Of a stretch of 64,000 nt of DNA, positions 1 through 17,889 are shown one piece after another; the first letter of the stretch is position 1, and every line of letters begins with the position of its first letter. Source of the DNA: Tubulanus polymorphus (lineage: Eukaryota > Nemertea > Palaeonemertea > Tubulaniformes > Tubulanidae); the NCBI RefSeq assembly GCF_964204645.1, contig NC_134035.1, forward strand, positions 1,130,001-1,194,000, written 5' to 3'. Both the position numbers and the translations under genes were made by a program. The notes under the pieces were generated by a model. It saw only the letters and a program-made list of their open reading frames with translations. It was not told the DNA's origin and ran no database searches.

Positions 1-985
1 ATTAGTCATCTATCAACACGCTTTAAAATCATCCAGACTTCACAGTTTTATGTTCAACGAGAACACTCCAGGTCTTGCACACTCCAGGACTGGGTGTAAG
101 TAAGACAGTGAAAAGGGCCAAAAGAGGGCGCTGATTCCAGGCTGCAGATCGATAGCTACATAAGACGAATTCACACGCACAAAATGCTTACAAAGTTAGT
201 TTATAATTTGCAAATGGTTTTCAGAGACAAAAATATATAAATATATACACATTAATAATTGTGGTCGATATAGGTATTGGTAAAATGAACGAATCGAACA
301 TTTAAACATTAAAACAGTCACCATATCTGTACATTACTAACATCAAAATAGAAACAAAACATTTGATAAAAATCCCAAGGAGGAGGGTGGTTCAGAGGGG
401 TAGCCATCTTGAGCTACCAGCTTGTTTCGGTGAAACAGATAATGTCTATATATTCCAAAATTATATGGTTAGAAACATCATCCCACCAGCCCACACCACA
501 GTAGCCGGGAAAACTGAAATATCTACCTACGCAGAACGCCTAATTAGATGAATTAATTTTTACGATTTCCGAGGAATTCTTCACAAAAACGTAACACATT
601 TTTAAAACATGAAACACTATACAATACTCTCGTATAAACGTAATCAAAAACACCGAAAGAAACCCGCATTACATCAACCAAACAGCGTGTAACAAAACAA
701 TACATCTTCAGGGCCGAGACAAACCTGTTGATTTCAGGTAAAGTTTGTTACATGTTTCTAGATGAAAGTCGAGCGCAAATTAACTAAATCTTGAGTTGAT
801 AGAATTTTCCTATTGACACGCATGCCAACTGGAGGGGTGGCATCCACTGGGTACCCGACTGAAACCCATCCGAAGCAAAAAACTGCCGAACCGTGGCTCG
901 TGTAGCGTTTAATAAAAAGAAAAAAATCTGAATACCACAAGAGAATTATTGTACATACTATTATCTATAGTACTCACGCAGTGTA
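1..985 (+). repeat. Repeat block A, copy 1
   Basis: Nearly identical to 8497-9500 (window position 1 corresponds to 8497) and to 35040-35912. The copies share the start ATTAGTCATC and the end before the 44-bp minisatellite. A short open frame of 62 codons at 363-551 recurs in copy 2 but is broken in copy 3, so I do not treat it as a gene. The window starts inside or at the edge of this block. Confidence 0.9.
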
Positions 986-987
986 GT

Positions 988-1305
988 GGTCATACTAGTA
1001 GTACGGTGTGAGTGTGCGTGCTAGCGTGTGCGCGCATACTAGTAGTACGGTGTGAGTGTGCGTGCTAGCGTGTGCGCGCATACTAGTAGTACGGTGTGAG
1101 TGTGCGTGCTAGCGTGTGCGCGCATACTAGTAGTACGGTGTGAGTGTGCGTGCTAGCGTGTGCGCGCATACTAGTAGTACGGTGTGAGTGTGCGTGCTAG
1201 CGTGTGCGCGCATACTAGTAATACGGTGTGAGTGTGCGTGCTAGCGTGTGCGCGCATACTAGTAGTACGGTGTGTGTGCGTGCTAGCATGTGCGCGCATG
1301 TATTA
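988..1305 (+). repeat. 44-bp minisatellite, about 7 copies
   Basis: Tandem units contain ACTAGTAGTACGGTGTGAG and a GTGTGCGCG tail, period 44. The paralogous position at 9486-9535 holds a single unit, so the array grew or shrank after the block duplication. Confidence 0.92.
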
Positions 1306-1362
1306 AATATGGGAGATCGACGGTGTTCCGTGCGTTCGAGCACACGCTTTTGAATATTAATT

Positions 1363-2400
1363 AAGAAAAATGGTAATTCCACAAATCCACATACAGAGTT
1401 CCACACCTCCTGGAGTCCACCAATGACTGTTTTTTATGAGTATCAATCTACTTTAGTCCGGTTAGTTGACTATATAGTCCAGTTAGTTCACATATAGTCT
1501 GGTTAGTTCACTAGAAGTCCAGTTAGTTTCACTAGTAGTCCGGAAGAAGTTGACTGAAGAGAAGTGATAAATTTCAGATGAAGTCCACCACGTCCAGTAT
1601 TCATGATGAAGTTTACACCACAGCCCGACAGAGGAAAACCTGAAATACTAAAATTGAAATCACATTAACAGGGAGACTGACTGAGAGGTTGAGGGAGGAT
1701 GGGATGAGAGGTTGGGGGAGGATGGGGTGATGAGGTTGGGGAGGATGGGGTGAGAGGTTGGGGGAGGATGGGTGAGAGGTTGAGGGAGGATGAAGTGAGA
1801 GGTTGGGGTGAGGTTTAGGGAGGATGGGGTGAGAGGTTTGGGGTGAGGTTGAGGGAGGATGGGGTGAGAGGTTGAGGGAGGATGGGTGAAAAGTGATGCA
1901 AAACAGTACAATTACTCTGACATAGTAAAGGCTTAAGCAAAAGTTTTCAGCAGTTTTCAGTCACGCTGGATTAACAGATTCTCGTTTTACACAAGAGCCC
2001 AGCCTGTGGCAGTGGGAGAAAGCTGGTGTAACTAACTGGTCGAGTCAGCTGGTGTTAACCTGCTGAACAAGATGTGGTAGAAAAGAGGGACGAGGAAGTA
2101 ACAGGAAATTGTAAGAACAGTTCATCAACAAGATTTGTGAAACTATCGCCTGCACCATGTGCAATGCAACCGGCTAGGGTAGTGCGGCCCGTGTAGGCTA
2201 GAAAGTGGTTTTTGACACCGAGTGAGGTCCCTGTTAGTCTAATACCTAGCCGTCGTTACCCAAACAACCCGAAGCCCGTAGTAACAACGACTGACTGATT
2301 CAGAATAAATTTAGTAGGTCCCTCACCTGCTCACTGTGTCGTGACGTGTCTGCGCCGAAGTCAACTGGAGTGAGGTCCCCGAGGACCTGAAATATCACAA
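1363..2400 (+). repeat. Repeat block B, copy 1, with 23-bp G-rich array
   Basis: Contains a short tandem of about 22 bp (TAGTCCAGTTAGTTCACTAG, about four variants, 1450-1545), then the 23-bp G-rich minisatellite at 1680-1890, then a common right arm. Related copies lie at 4800-5440, 9600-10255, 27480-29125 and 31355-31990. Open frames on the minus strand across the array are satellite artefacts. Confidence 0.9.
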
Positions 2401-3525
2401 ATTCTTGTCTTTTTACCCAATATCAAAATTCGTACATTTAAAATCATCGTGGCTTTAAAGTCTTTATCAATTGAGGGAATAGTTCACTGTAAATAAAGAA
2501 TTAGCGATTGAATTGAGCCCGCTCCACAGTAAAAATAGCGCGATCAATTCAATCTCGACCGTCTAGTGCTGCCGCTATGTATAACGATAGCGTGGAAAGC
2601 GTGAACTAACATCATACTCGCTCGCCAGAGTCTTCGAACGGCAGTAGTGGACGAACTAATTACCGATTCGCGGGCCGGATTCCGAGGAAAATTCTCAAAC
2701 TCTGAAAACTGCACTGAAACGTTTGAACCAAACAAATTTTCTATAAAAGAATAAGCCTTAAAAGAGTAAATTTGAATCGGGGTATTTCTAGTATGGTCTG
2801 GGAGAGAGCGACAGGTGTTTGTATGTTCCCTGATTATTTGCGCCCAATTAGAATACATCGAAGAAAAAATATGGACATTTTGTCAATTCAGATGATAAAT
2901 TATCATTCAAAAATGTAAATGAATAAGTTATTCTGTATATAAATATTATATTAATTGATAAGTAAGTGAATTTTAGCTAAAAAGAATTCAATATGTTACC
3001 TAAAAAATAAGGAAATATCATGCAAAATTCAGAACGTATTCATAGTATCATATTTAATCAGAATTAGGCGCCACACTGGTCTGTATTGTACGTAATAAGG
3101 AAATTTAAATTCCGGCGGTAAATATGCACCACTATTTTAGTTCACAGAAATTCCGCTATCGTAATTCATAGGGGCAGCACTGTACGGTAGATATCTAACT
3201 CAGCCTCGCCATCTTACTGTGGCATGCGAGTAATACAGATATTTTTCTTAGCCGAATTTCGTTCAATGTTTAATATGAGTCCATTGTATATAAATAATTC
3301 TACTATTGTTTTAGGTTTTTCGAAGGGGATCATCTTTTTAAAACGAATTTCAAACTATTTTTGATAGAACTCTTTTGTCTGCGGAATGTACTAGTATCCG
3401 GTAAAGCGGTAGGCTCACCTGCCAAAGGAAGAATTTCAAGCAAATTAAATATTATTCTCTAAATAGTGCATTCAACTACCACTAATTCACTGTAACCAGA
3501 AAAGAATGTTCTGAAACTATTAAAG
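2400..3525 (+). repeat. Repeat block C, copy 1
   Basis: Shared with 5440-6564, 10256-10870 (truncated), 29125-30250 and 31990-33114. It holds an inverted-repeat element at about 2558-3190 listed separately. All complete copies end at GAAACTATTA, after which the sequence continues into block D or block E. Confidence 0.9.
2558..3190. mobile_element. TIR element (MITE-like) inside block C, copy 1
   Basis: The left end TAGTGCTGCC...ACGATAGCG...GTGAACTA pairs with the right end TAGTTCACAG...CGCTATCG...GGCAGCA, giving imperfect inverted repeats of about 50 bp at the ends of a 630-bp element. Other copies are near 5601-6233, 29287-29920 and 32150-32782. A 104-codon minus-strand frame (2544-2858) overlaps it and recurs in the full copies. 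No transposase is present, so it would be non-autonomous. Target-site duplication is unclear. Confidence 0.65.
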
Positions 3526-4810
3526 AAACAATTTTCTATGAAAAAATAAAGCTTAAGAGTAAATTTGAATCGGGGATATTCCTAGTTTCGTCTGGGAGAG
3601 AACGACAGGTTCTAGATGCCAGGAGCATTTTTTTTCAGTTGCCCCGTTTTTAGTTCAAACACAACCAATCGGTAGTGTCACATATTTAGTCCTCGTGGAC
3701 ATAAAGTTCCCTATAAGTGAAGTCAAGTTCTCCCAATATGTGTTCGTTTGTTTGTTTATCCTCTCGGTGAGTTCTAACGCTGCCCACACATATTTATCCA
3801 GTTCATCTGATGTAGGTCCTGATCAACAAACAAAAAAGTCAATATATAGTTCCTAATGATGACAAACTCCTAAAAAAATATACACGAAACTTTATAGATT
3901 TGAGGCCACCAGTCAAACATACAGAGTTAGAGTTAAGTCTAATTACCGGTGTATCAGAGAAATGGCAATCTGAGGTAGGCTACTCAACAAAATGAGTGTC
4001 AGGGGTCGAATATTTTTTGTCTCCGATTTCGATGAAATTCAGTATAGACATGTATTATGGGGTGCTGATCACAAATCTGAACGAATTTTTCGGGTCCGAG
4101 GCCCAGAAAATGAGAAATTCGAATTTTTGGGGGACCCCCTAAATTTTCAAAAGGCCTTGGACCCAAGAGTTTTTGAGATATTCGAAATCTGATTTCAGAT
4201 TTGGAATCAGCACCCCTGAAAATATAGAGGACTTAAATTTTAAACAAATCGAAGAGATTCGATTTTTTGGCTAAAAATGGCAAAAATCTAAGGTGTTAGT
4301 CCAGGAGTTTTTTTTCGGCGAAAAATTTTTTTTCTCTAATTCCTTCGAAAATTAGTAGGAATATGTATTCTGAGGTGTAGAATCCGGATCCGTAATCAGA
4401 TTTTGAATCGGAATTCATCTTCATGAGCAAATAAGGGTTTTAATGGCCAAAATATGCACCCCAAAAATGGGGTACAAAGTCAAAATTTTTTTTTGGCCCA
4501 ATTTTAATGAAATTTTGTGCAGACATGTTTCTTGGGGTGCTGATTACAAATATGAGGTTAGATTTTGGATCTGAAGCTCGTAAAATGAAATATTCAGGAT
4601 TTCGTGTTTCGACCCCCTTAATTTCGTCACAAATTTTGATGAAATTCGGCCCAAAAACGATTTTTATTCAATGAAGTCAAATATGCAATTAATTTTTAAG
4701 GTAGAAATTGATTCTCTTACTAAAACCCTGGATTATAATTCCTGCAACACAATTACAGGCTGCTTCAAATAACCACATTGACAATTCTTATGAAATGTAG
4801 TAAACAGAGT
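3525..4810 (+). repeat. Repeat block D, copy 1
   Basis: Shared with 26280-27385 and 30250-31355. It contains diverged repeats of a segment with GGGGTGCTGAT and AAATCTGA, two in plus orientation about 510 bp apart and at least one inverted between them. The first part, 3525-3690, varies between copies. No gene is assigned. Confidence 0.85.
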
Positions 4811-5440
4811 GAGTATCAATCCACTTATAGTCCGGTTAGTTGACTAAATAGTCCAGTTAGTTCACATATAGTCTGGTTAGTTCACTAGTAGTCCAGTTAG
4901 TTCACTAGTAGTGCGGAAGTAGTTGGCTGAAGAAGTAAAACTGTGATAAATTTCACTTGAAGTCCACCACATCCAGTATTTGTGATGAAGTTTACACCAC
5001 AGCCCGACAGAGGAAAACCTGAAATACTAAAATTGAAATCACATTAACAGGGAGACTGACTGAGAGGTCGGGGAGGATGGGATGAGAGGTTGGGGATAAT
5101 GAGGTGATGAGGTTGGGTGAGATTGAGAAAGGATGGGGTTAGAGGTCGAGGGAGGATGGGGTGAGAGGTCGAGGGAGGATGGGTGAAAAGGGAAGCAAAA
5201 CAGTACAATTACTCTGACATAGTTAAGGCTTAAGCAAAAGTTTTCAGCAGTTTTCAGGCACACTGGATTAACAGATTCTCGGTTTACACAAGAGCCCAGC
5301 CTGTGGCAGTGGGAGAAAGGCGTTGTTACTAACTGGTCGAGTCAGGGCCGGGCCGGCTTCACTGTTGTGTCGTGACGTGTCTGCGTGCGAAGTCAACTGG
5401 AGTGAGGTCCCCCTGTGCGTCCCTGAGGACATGAAATATC
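4800..5440 (+). repeat. Repeat block B, copy 2 (short G-rich array)
   Basis: Enters directly from block D at GAGTATCAATCCACT. The G-rich array at 5060-5195 is only about 6 units and more diverged (GAGGTCGGGG). Its closest relative is 31355-31990, which has the same order of variants. Confidence 0.88.
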
Positions 5441-6564
5441 ATGAATGCTTATCTTTTTACCTAATATCAAATTCGTACATTTAAAATCATCGTGACTTTA
5501 AAGTCTTCATCAATTGAGGGAATAGTTCACTGTAAATAAAGAATTAGCGATTGAATTGAGCCCGCTCCACAGTAAAACTAGCGCGATCAATTCAATCTCG
5601 ACCGTCTAGTGCTGCCCCTATGTATAACGATAGCGTCGAAAACGTGAACTAACATTATACTCGCTTGCCAGAGTCTTCGAACGGCAGTAGTGGACGAACT
5701 AATTACCGATTTGCGGGCCGGATTTCGAGGAAAATTCTCAAACTCTGAAAACTGCTCTGAAACGTTTGAACCAAACAAATTTTCTATAAAAGAATACGCC
5801 TTGAAAGAGTAAATTTGAATCGGGGTATTTCTAGTATGGTCTGGGAGAGAGCTACAGGTGTTTGTATGTTCCCTGATTATTTGCGCGCAATTAGAATACA
5901 TCGAAGAAAAAATATGGACATTTTGTCAATTCAGATGATAAATTATCATTCAAAAATGTAAATGAATAAGTTATTCTGTATATAAATATTATATTAATTG
6001 ATAAGTAAGTGAATTTTAGCTAAAAAGAATTAAATATGTTACCTAAAAAATAAGGAAATATCATACAAAATTCAGAACGTATTCATAGTATCATATTTAA
6101 TCAGAATTAGGCGCCACACCGGTCTGTATTGTACGTAATAAGGAAATTTAAATTCCGGCGGTAAATATGCACTACTATTTTAGTTCACAGAATTTCCGCT
6201 ATCGTAATTCATAGGGGCAGCACTGAACGGTAGATATCTAACTCAGCCTCGCAATCTTACTGTGGCATGCGAGTAATACAGATATTTTCCTTAGCCGAAT
6301 TTCGTTCAATGTTTAATATGAGTCCATTGTATATGAATAATTCTACGATTGTTTTAGGTTTTTCGAAGGGGATCATCTTTTTTAAAACGAATTTCAAACT
6401 ATTTTTGATAGAACTCTTTTGTCTGCGGAATGTACTAGTATCCGGTAAAGCGGTAGGCTCACATGCCAAAGGATGAATTTCAAGCAAATTAAATTTTATT
6501 TTCTAAAATAGTGCATTCAACTACCACTAACACTGTAACCAGAACAGAAGCCCTGAAACTATTA
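5440..6564 (+). repeat. Repeat block C, copy 2
   Basis: Complete copy including the inverted-repeat element (about 5601-6233). It ends at GAAACTATTA and continues into block E, which carries the receptor fragment. Confidence 0.88.
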
Positions 6565-6565
6565 C

Positions 6566-7291
6566 AATTGATGTCCACGCCTGGCAATATTCGTTAGCCA
6601 TTTTTGCCGTGTTTTACTCCGTCATACTTGGAACGATAATGGCGACATATGCATAAAAGTGTACAGACTCGTATCTGGAAGCAGGTCTGGTTCGGGTAGA
6701 GCTGATCCCACCGAATTGATTTTAGCACGTACGTGGGAGTTTGGTGATAAATCTGTGTAATTTATTTTGCTGGCTACCGTTAATCATCGTTCAGTTTTGC
6801 GTCGTATTCGGGGTTCAAATACCGAATCAGGTGGCGGCTTGGCTGGCCGTTCTTTTCTTACTGATTAACTCGTCCCTCAATCCCCTTCTTTACACCATAC
6901 TGACTCGATATGAAATCCATTCGAGCAAAAACTAAACGCTTTCGACATTAAACAATTTGAACTTGAACATACGGAAGCGCTGAGGCTCCGAATCTTCCCA
7001 AAAACGAAAGTGAAATTGTACAACTTAACTATTTTTCTCTCACAAGCCCGCCACACCTGGCAAACCCCAAAACCTGCCGAACTGAGTGAGTCTGAGGAGA
7101 TGAAAGAACTATTTAACACAACGAACGACAAAAAACCCTCAGAGATTATTTCTATTGTCCGCTTACCACGTCAGATAAGAAACGATCGAGCCCTGGCAAG
7201 CGAGGAAAAGGTCCCGTTTTGCTATGGCAAACGAGACCAATTTTTACACACATGTCTAATATATATCGATACAAGAAAAGAACGAAAATGA
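6566..7291 (+). pseudogene. Decayed LGR/relaxin-type GPCR exon (TM5-TM7 and tail), copy 1
   Basis: A fragment of a class A leucine-rich-repeat receptor (LGR/RXFP type) inside repeat block E. TM5 reads WQYSLAIFAVFYSVILG and TM6 reads NLCNLFCWLPLIIVQF. TM7 contains the NPxxY-type motif NSSLNPLLYTIL. A long charged tail follows in another frame and ends at 7291. It is broken by an in-frame stop after MATYA, a frameshift between LILART and the TM6 segment, and a further frameshift near 6905, where 2 bp present in copy 2 are missing. No ectodomain or TM1-4 sequence lies upstream. Family assignment rests on the TM6-TM7 signature. It is not expected to give a receptor. Confidence 0.8.
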
Positions 7292-8320
7292 ATTCCAACT
7301 TACCCCTCAGTTTGATGACACGAATCACTAAAATTTATCAATGTTTTATTTGGTTGAAGATGGTGACGCTTAGAACTCAGGGCCGTACTTAGCGGGGGAG
7401 TTTAGTCCGATCTCATTCCCATATGGAAAATCCCACATATATTCATCTTGGTCAGTCAATATCATCCTGAATCTCTGCTAATTTAAACTGCACACGGTCC
7501 ACACACGGTAGATATTCTCCCAAATCCTTCCGTGTCGTAAGGCAGCATATAAGTTTAAGTTAAGTGAATATGTATTTATCCGAGTGATTCGTGTATAGAA
7601 TGTATTATAGGTTAATCGCGACTGTCCCGGTCACGGTTCCATTGAGTCGAACGTGATGGAACATTGTGCATGTATGAAACTTCAACCTCCAAACGACGTT
7701 GATAAACATAAAATTAATGTTGAATCATAATTGCATTGAAGTATTCACCATGTCAAGACAATTCCTTGAAGGGTTTCAACTAGCAGATTTCCACCAGCAC
7801 CACAGTGGTCAAGATGGCGAAAAGGGAATAAAATCAGGGCTTTCCCAGGTTCGAATCCAATCTAGAACTCATGCGGATTCAGGGCCGGATATCCCATGTT
7901 CGAAGACCCTAATCACTCCGCTTATGCTTAACTGTAACAGCTATCTTTTGTCCAAAATGGAAAATAAAAAACCAAAACCTAAGATTTATAATATACTGTT
8001 TTTTATTTAGTATCAAAATTAAGAAAGATTTTTGGTCGATTTTCTTCAGTTGTCAACCGTAAAATATGTGTCTTTTTTAACACTTGTTTACTTTAAAAAT
8101 AGATGCTCAATATTCAAAGAATTAAATTCTTCCTTTAACTAACCACATCTTTTTTTCTTGAGACTCAACATTAATGCAGATATCGATTCATAGCAGCCCA
8201 GAGCCTGCCTCCCTTGGCCCGGGTTTTGCAGCCCCTCAGACACTCAATACATTGCCGATATCTTTCTTCAAATTTTTGATCTTAAAGAATTCTCTCGAAT
8301 AATTAGTTTGTAATCAAATA

Positions 8321-8452
8321 CAGTAGACGTCACTCAAGATCAACTCGATGTTGGTTGAAATATTTTTTGTAACACTATTCATGAAATCAGATATCACTCA
8401 AGTCGGGCACATTTTTGCAGCCCCAAATGTTCGACTTGACCCGAGTCTACTG
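8321..8452. mobile_element. 132-bp MITE with TA target-site duplication
   Basis: Begins TA-CAGTAGAC and ends GTCTACTG-TA, with inner similarity between CAAGATCAACTCG and CGACTTGACC. Size, TIR and TA duplication suit a Tc1/mariner or pogo-type non-autonomous element. In the paralogue near 34950-35030 the right end is missing. Confidence 0.6.
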
Positions 8453-8496
8453 TACTTGTTTCGAGGATGATGAGATATCACCTTGCCTCATTAGAC

Positions 8497-9600
8497 ATTA
8501 GTCATCTATCAACACGCTTTAAAATCATCCAGACTTCACAGTTTTATGTTCAACGAGAACTTTAGTATCTGTCTTGCACACTACAGGACTGGGTGTAAGT
8601 AAAACAGTGAAAGGGGCCTGAAGAGGGCGCCGATTCCAGGCTGCAGATCGATAGCTACATAAGACGAATTCACATGCACAAAATGCTTACAAAGTTAGTT
8701 TATAATTTGAAAATGGTTTTCAGAGACAAAAATATATAAATATATACACATTAATAATTGCGGTCGATAAAGGTATTGGTAAAATGAACGAATCGAACAT
8801 TTAAACATTAAAACAGTCACCATATCTGTACATTACTAACATCAAAATAGAAACAAAACATATGATAAAAATCCCAAGGACGAGGGTGGTTCAGAGGGGT
8901 AGCCATCTTGAGCTACCGGCTCGTTTCGGTGAAACAAATAATGTCTATATATTCGAAAATTACATGGTTAGAAACATCATCCCACCGGCCCACACCACAG
9001 TAGCAGGGAAAACTGAAATATCTACCTACGCAGAACGCCTAATTAGATGAATTAATTTTTACGATTTCCGAGGAATTCTTCACAAAAACGTAACACATTT
9101 TTAAAACATGAAACACTATACAATATTCTCGTATAAACGTAATCAAAAACACCGAAAGAAACCCGCATTACATCAACCAAACAGCGTGTAACAAAACAAT
9201 ACATCTTCAGGGCCGAGACAAACCAGTTGATTTAAGGTAAAGTTTGTTACATGTTTCTAGATGAAAGTAGAGCGCAAATTAACTAAATCTTGAGTTGATA
9301 GAATTTTCCTATTGACACGCACGCCAACTGGAAGGGTGGCATCCACTGGGTACCCGACTGAAACCCATCCGAAGCAAAAAACTGCCGAACCGTGGCTCGC
9401 GTATCGTTTAATAAAAAGAAAAATCTGAATACCACAAGAGAATTATTGTACATACTATTATCTATAGTACTCACGCAGTGTAGTGGTCATACTAGTAGTA
9501 CGGTGTGTGTGCGTGCTAGCGTGTGCACGTATGTATTAAATATGGGAGATCGACGGTGTTCCGTGCGATCGCGCACACGCTTTTGAATATTAATTTAGAA
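8497..9600 (+). repeat. Repeat block A, copy 2
   Basis: Near-identical to 1-985 but with a single 44-bp unit at 9486-9535 in place of the array, then the same lead-in to block B. Confidence 0.9.
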
Positions 9601-10255
9601 AAATGGTAATTCCACAAATCCACATACAGAGTTCCACACCTCCTGGAGTCCACCACTGACTGTTTTTTATGAGTATCAATCCACTTTAGTCCGGTTAGTT
9701 GACTAAATAGTCCAGTTAGTTCACATATAGTCTGGTTAGTTCACTAGAAGTCCAGTTAGTTCACTAGTAGTCCGGAAGAAGTTGACTGAAGAAGTAAAAC
9801 TGTGATAAATTTCAGTTGAAGTCCACCACGTCCAGTATTCGTGATGAAGTTTACACGACAGCCCGACAGAGGAAAACCTGAAATACTAAAATTGAAATCA
9901 CATTAACAGGGAGACTGACTGAGAGGTTGAGGGAGGATGGGATGAGAGGTTGGGGAGGATGGGGTGATGAGGTTGGGGAGGATGGGGTGATGAGGTTGGG
10001 GAGGATGGGGTGAGAGGTTGGGGGAGGATGGGTAAGAGGTTGAGGGAGGATGAAGTGAGAGGTTGGGGTGAGGTTGAGGGAGGATGGGGTGAGAGGTTGA
10101 GGGACAATGGGATGAGAGGTTGGGGGAGGATGGAGTGAGAGGTTGAGGGAGGATGGGGGGAGAGGTTGGGGGAGGATGGGGTGAGAGGTTGGGGGAGGAT
10201 GGGGTGAGAGGTTGGGGGAGGATGGGGTGAGAGGTTGAGGGTGGAAAATCATGAA
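9600..10255 (+). repeat. Repeat block B, copy 3, with G-rich array
   Basis: The G-rich 23-bp array occupies 9910-10245 (about 14 units). The usual right arm (about 500 bp) is missing, and the array joins directly to block C at AATCATGAATTC. This is a deletion relative to copies 1 and 4. Confidence 0.88.
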
Positions 10256-10870
10256 TTCTTATCGTTTTACCCAATATCAAATTCGTACATTTAGAATCAT
10301 CGCGGCTTTAAAGTCTTTATCAATTGAGGGAATAGTTCACTGTAAATAAAGATTTAGCGATTGAATTAAGCCCGCTCCACAATAGAATAGCGCGATCAAT
10401 TCAATCTCGATCGTCTAGTGCTGCCCCTATGTATAACGATAGCGTGGGAAATGTGAACTAACATAATACTCGCTTGCCAGAGTGTTCGAACTGCAGTAGT
10501 GGACGAACTAATTACCGATTTGCGGCCGGATTCCGAAAAAATTCCCAATATCTGAAAACTGCTCTGAAACGTTTGAACCAAACATTTGTTCTATTAAAGA
10601 ATAAGCCTTGAAAGAGTAAATTCAAATCGGGGTATTTCTAGTATGGTCTGGGAGAGAGCGACAGAAAAAATATGGACATTTTGTCAATTCAGATATCATT
10701 CAAAAATGTAAATGAATACTTTATTCTGTATATAAATACTATATTAATTGATAAGTAAGTGAATTTTAGCTAGAAATAATTAAATATGTTACCTAAAAAA
10801 TGAGGAAATATCATGCAAAATTCAGAACGTATTCATAGTATCATATTTAATCAGAATTAGACGACACACC
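10256..10870 (+). repeat. Repeat block C, copy 3, truncated
   Basis: Follows block C to about 10868 (CACACCGGTC) and then changes to unique sequence. It has extra internal deletions, and the 104-codon frame is lost. This is the left border of the gene island. Confidence 0.88.
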
Positions 10871-11329
10871 GGTCGACACATAGATGATGCATGCCAGACA
10901 CCAAATGCACCTAATGTTGCCTTTGTGGACATCAAAGTGCCCTTTTGGGATGTGACAAGTTCTTCAAAATTGCTGTCCATGTTTCATTTTAGTGGTATAA
11001 GATGTTAGAATACAGGATATTGACACATTCAAGTTCTGAATTTTATCGATTGATGGCGCTATAGTCAGAACCGTGAATAAGAACCTAAATCCGCCATGTT
11101 TTAGTTCATTTGCGATAAAAAATCACTCGCTTCAAGGTTTTAGCGAGCGTTATTTTGCTTACAGTGCGTCATCACGCGTTATCCTTTCAGTACGACATCC
11201 TCACAATCGGTCGGATGCGATAAAACCTCACTTCAAAGGTTAGAAATCACTATAAATGTCTTAAATTTACCGAAAAAAGCAAATTCAGCGACAACACTGA
11301 CTAGCGTATGACGTCACAGCATCGTCCGC
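10871..11329. other. Unique sequence downstream of the SLC3A1-like gene
   Basis: Lies between the truncated block C and the stop codon at 11330. No coding signal and no canonical AATAAA on the minus strand were seen. The 3' UTR of the transporter presumably lies here. Confidence 0.5.
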
Positions 11330-16553
<5,224 letters not shown>

Positions 16554-16582
16554 TTTGTCGGGACTTCGACGATAGGAATCTG

Positions 16583-17678
16583 CGTAGATATCATTTGTGT
16601 AACGAAAGTTACAAAATTTTTTTCTACTGGGTTATTTTCATTTATTCTATACATTGATTAGTAAGACTGGTAGACTATTAATCTTAGTATTTATAGTTAA
16701 CTAGTAAAAACCCACAGTTGATGATATTAAATTGTCTGACGGTTTCGCAGTTTGTCTAAACTCCCAACATCAAAGAAACCAAAATGATTCAATGATACAA
16801 GTTTGTCGTATCACTTTGGTTTTTCTGATGATGGTTTAATGATGAGCGCTTCGATATCAACTGATGAGTTTTTACTCGTCAAATTTTACTCACTGAATAT
16901 TTGTATAGTAACTATTTCACCGGCACGAAAACTGCCCTGAATGAGTAACTTCGATCCCCGACGTTAATAGATAGATATCAGACAGTCGGTATTACAATTT
17001 TTCTATTAGGCGGTAAAACTTGTTTTGTTATTATGAAAACTCGATAACGTTCAATAGCGAAAATATAAAGAAATCTGGGTCGAAAGTCGTTAAAGAGTGA
17101 AAGTAAATTATTCCGACCATTAAAAGAAAAAAGAGATGAATTATGATCGTATTTCTGAAAGGTTTTATAAAGAGAAATCATCGACCCGATGTCAGGTAGT
17201 ACGTGTGTCAAATTCCTCGCTCTGTCTACTCGATTATTTCTATGATGAAAAGAAAGACGTTCCCGGAACGGATGAATTGCAAAGCAGTTCCAAAGAAACC
17301 TATTGAAATTCTGCGCCTAATTTTGTATTTGTGTATATGTATAGACCAGGGCGGATTTAGGGAAGGGGGATTTAGGGGGGCACCGGGACGCGTGTCAGTT
17401 TTCAATGTTGGATGAACAGAGATTGATTTAGGCTCTTTTTCTCTGTTGGTGCTAATGTAAATGTTGCTTCAAAAAAAATCCGGTTCTAGATCTTAAAAAT
17501 TGATCTTTGTGTTGATCCATAACGCAGAAATGGTTTTTGTCAGAATTTTACCGACAAGTTCTGCCTCAGTGAATATAACATTGGCGGTGAATTTGTGAAC
17601 TAACTTATAATTGGGATGTCGCGGAAGCGATTTTGACCGTCAGTGCTACCTCCGAATATAACATTGACGGCTAAATAG
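16583..17678. other. Intergenic sequence between SLC3A1-like 5' end and astacin 3' end
   Basis: No coding signal. It should contain the SLC3A1-like promoter, just beyond a possible 5' UTR acceptor at 16580. A GGGGGATTTAGGGGGG motif near 17360 resembles a short dispersed repeat, with similar sequence near 55810. Confidence 0.4.
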
Positions 17679-17684
17679 TTTATT
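17679..17684 (-). terminator. Candidate poly(A) signal of the astacin gene
   Basis: AATAAA on the minus strand, 206 bp downstream of the astacin stop codon at 17890-17892. It is a canonical hexamer in AT-rich sequence. No transcript evidence is available. Confidence 0.45.
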
Positions 17685-17889
17685 TTTATACATACGTTAT
17701 TTTTCATTCGCTAGCCTTGCAATATCTGATCGCCCACTTGCCGCCCTTACTTCCCGTAAATCGTGAATTCGAATAACAAGCTTTAAATCACTTCTGCTTT
17801 TCTCAAGAAATAACCGTAATTTGAAATAAAAAGAATTAGGAAGGCTATTATTATTACTTGCTTTTAATTCTATTCGTTTATCGACGAAT

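Larger units (their letters stand above)
6564..8496 (+). repeat. Repeat block E, copy 1
   Basis: Paralogue of 33114-35040. It includes the receptor pseudogene, a 700-bp non-coding stretch and a small TA-flanked element at 8321-8452. Copy 2 has an extra insertion of about 85 bp near 34650-34735 and several small indels. Beyond the pseudogene I see no coding signal. Confidence 0.88.

Noticed and set aside
363-551. 62-codon frame in block A as a gene
   Set aside because: It lies in a multi-copy repeat, is disrupted in copy 3 and has no recognisable motif.
990-1300. CRISPR-like array
   Set aside because: Units are contiguous without unique spacers and the genome is clearly eukaryotic; this is a minisatellite.
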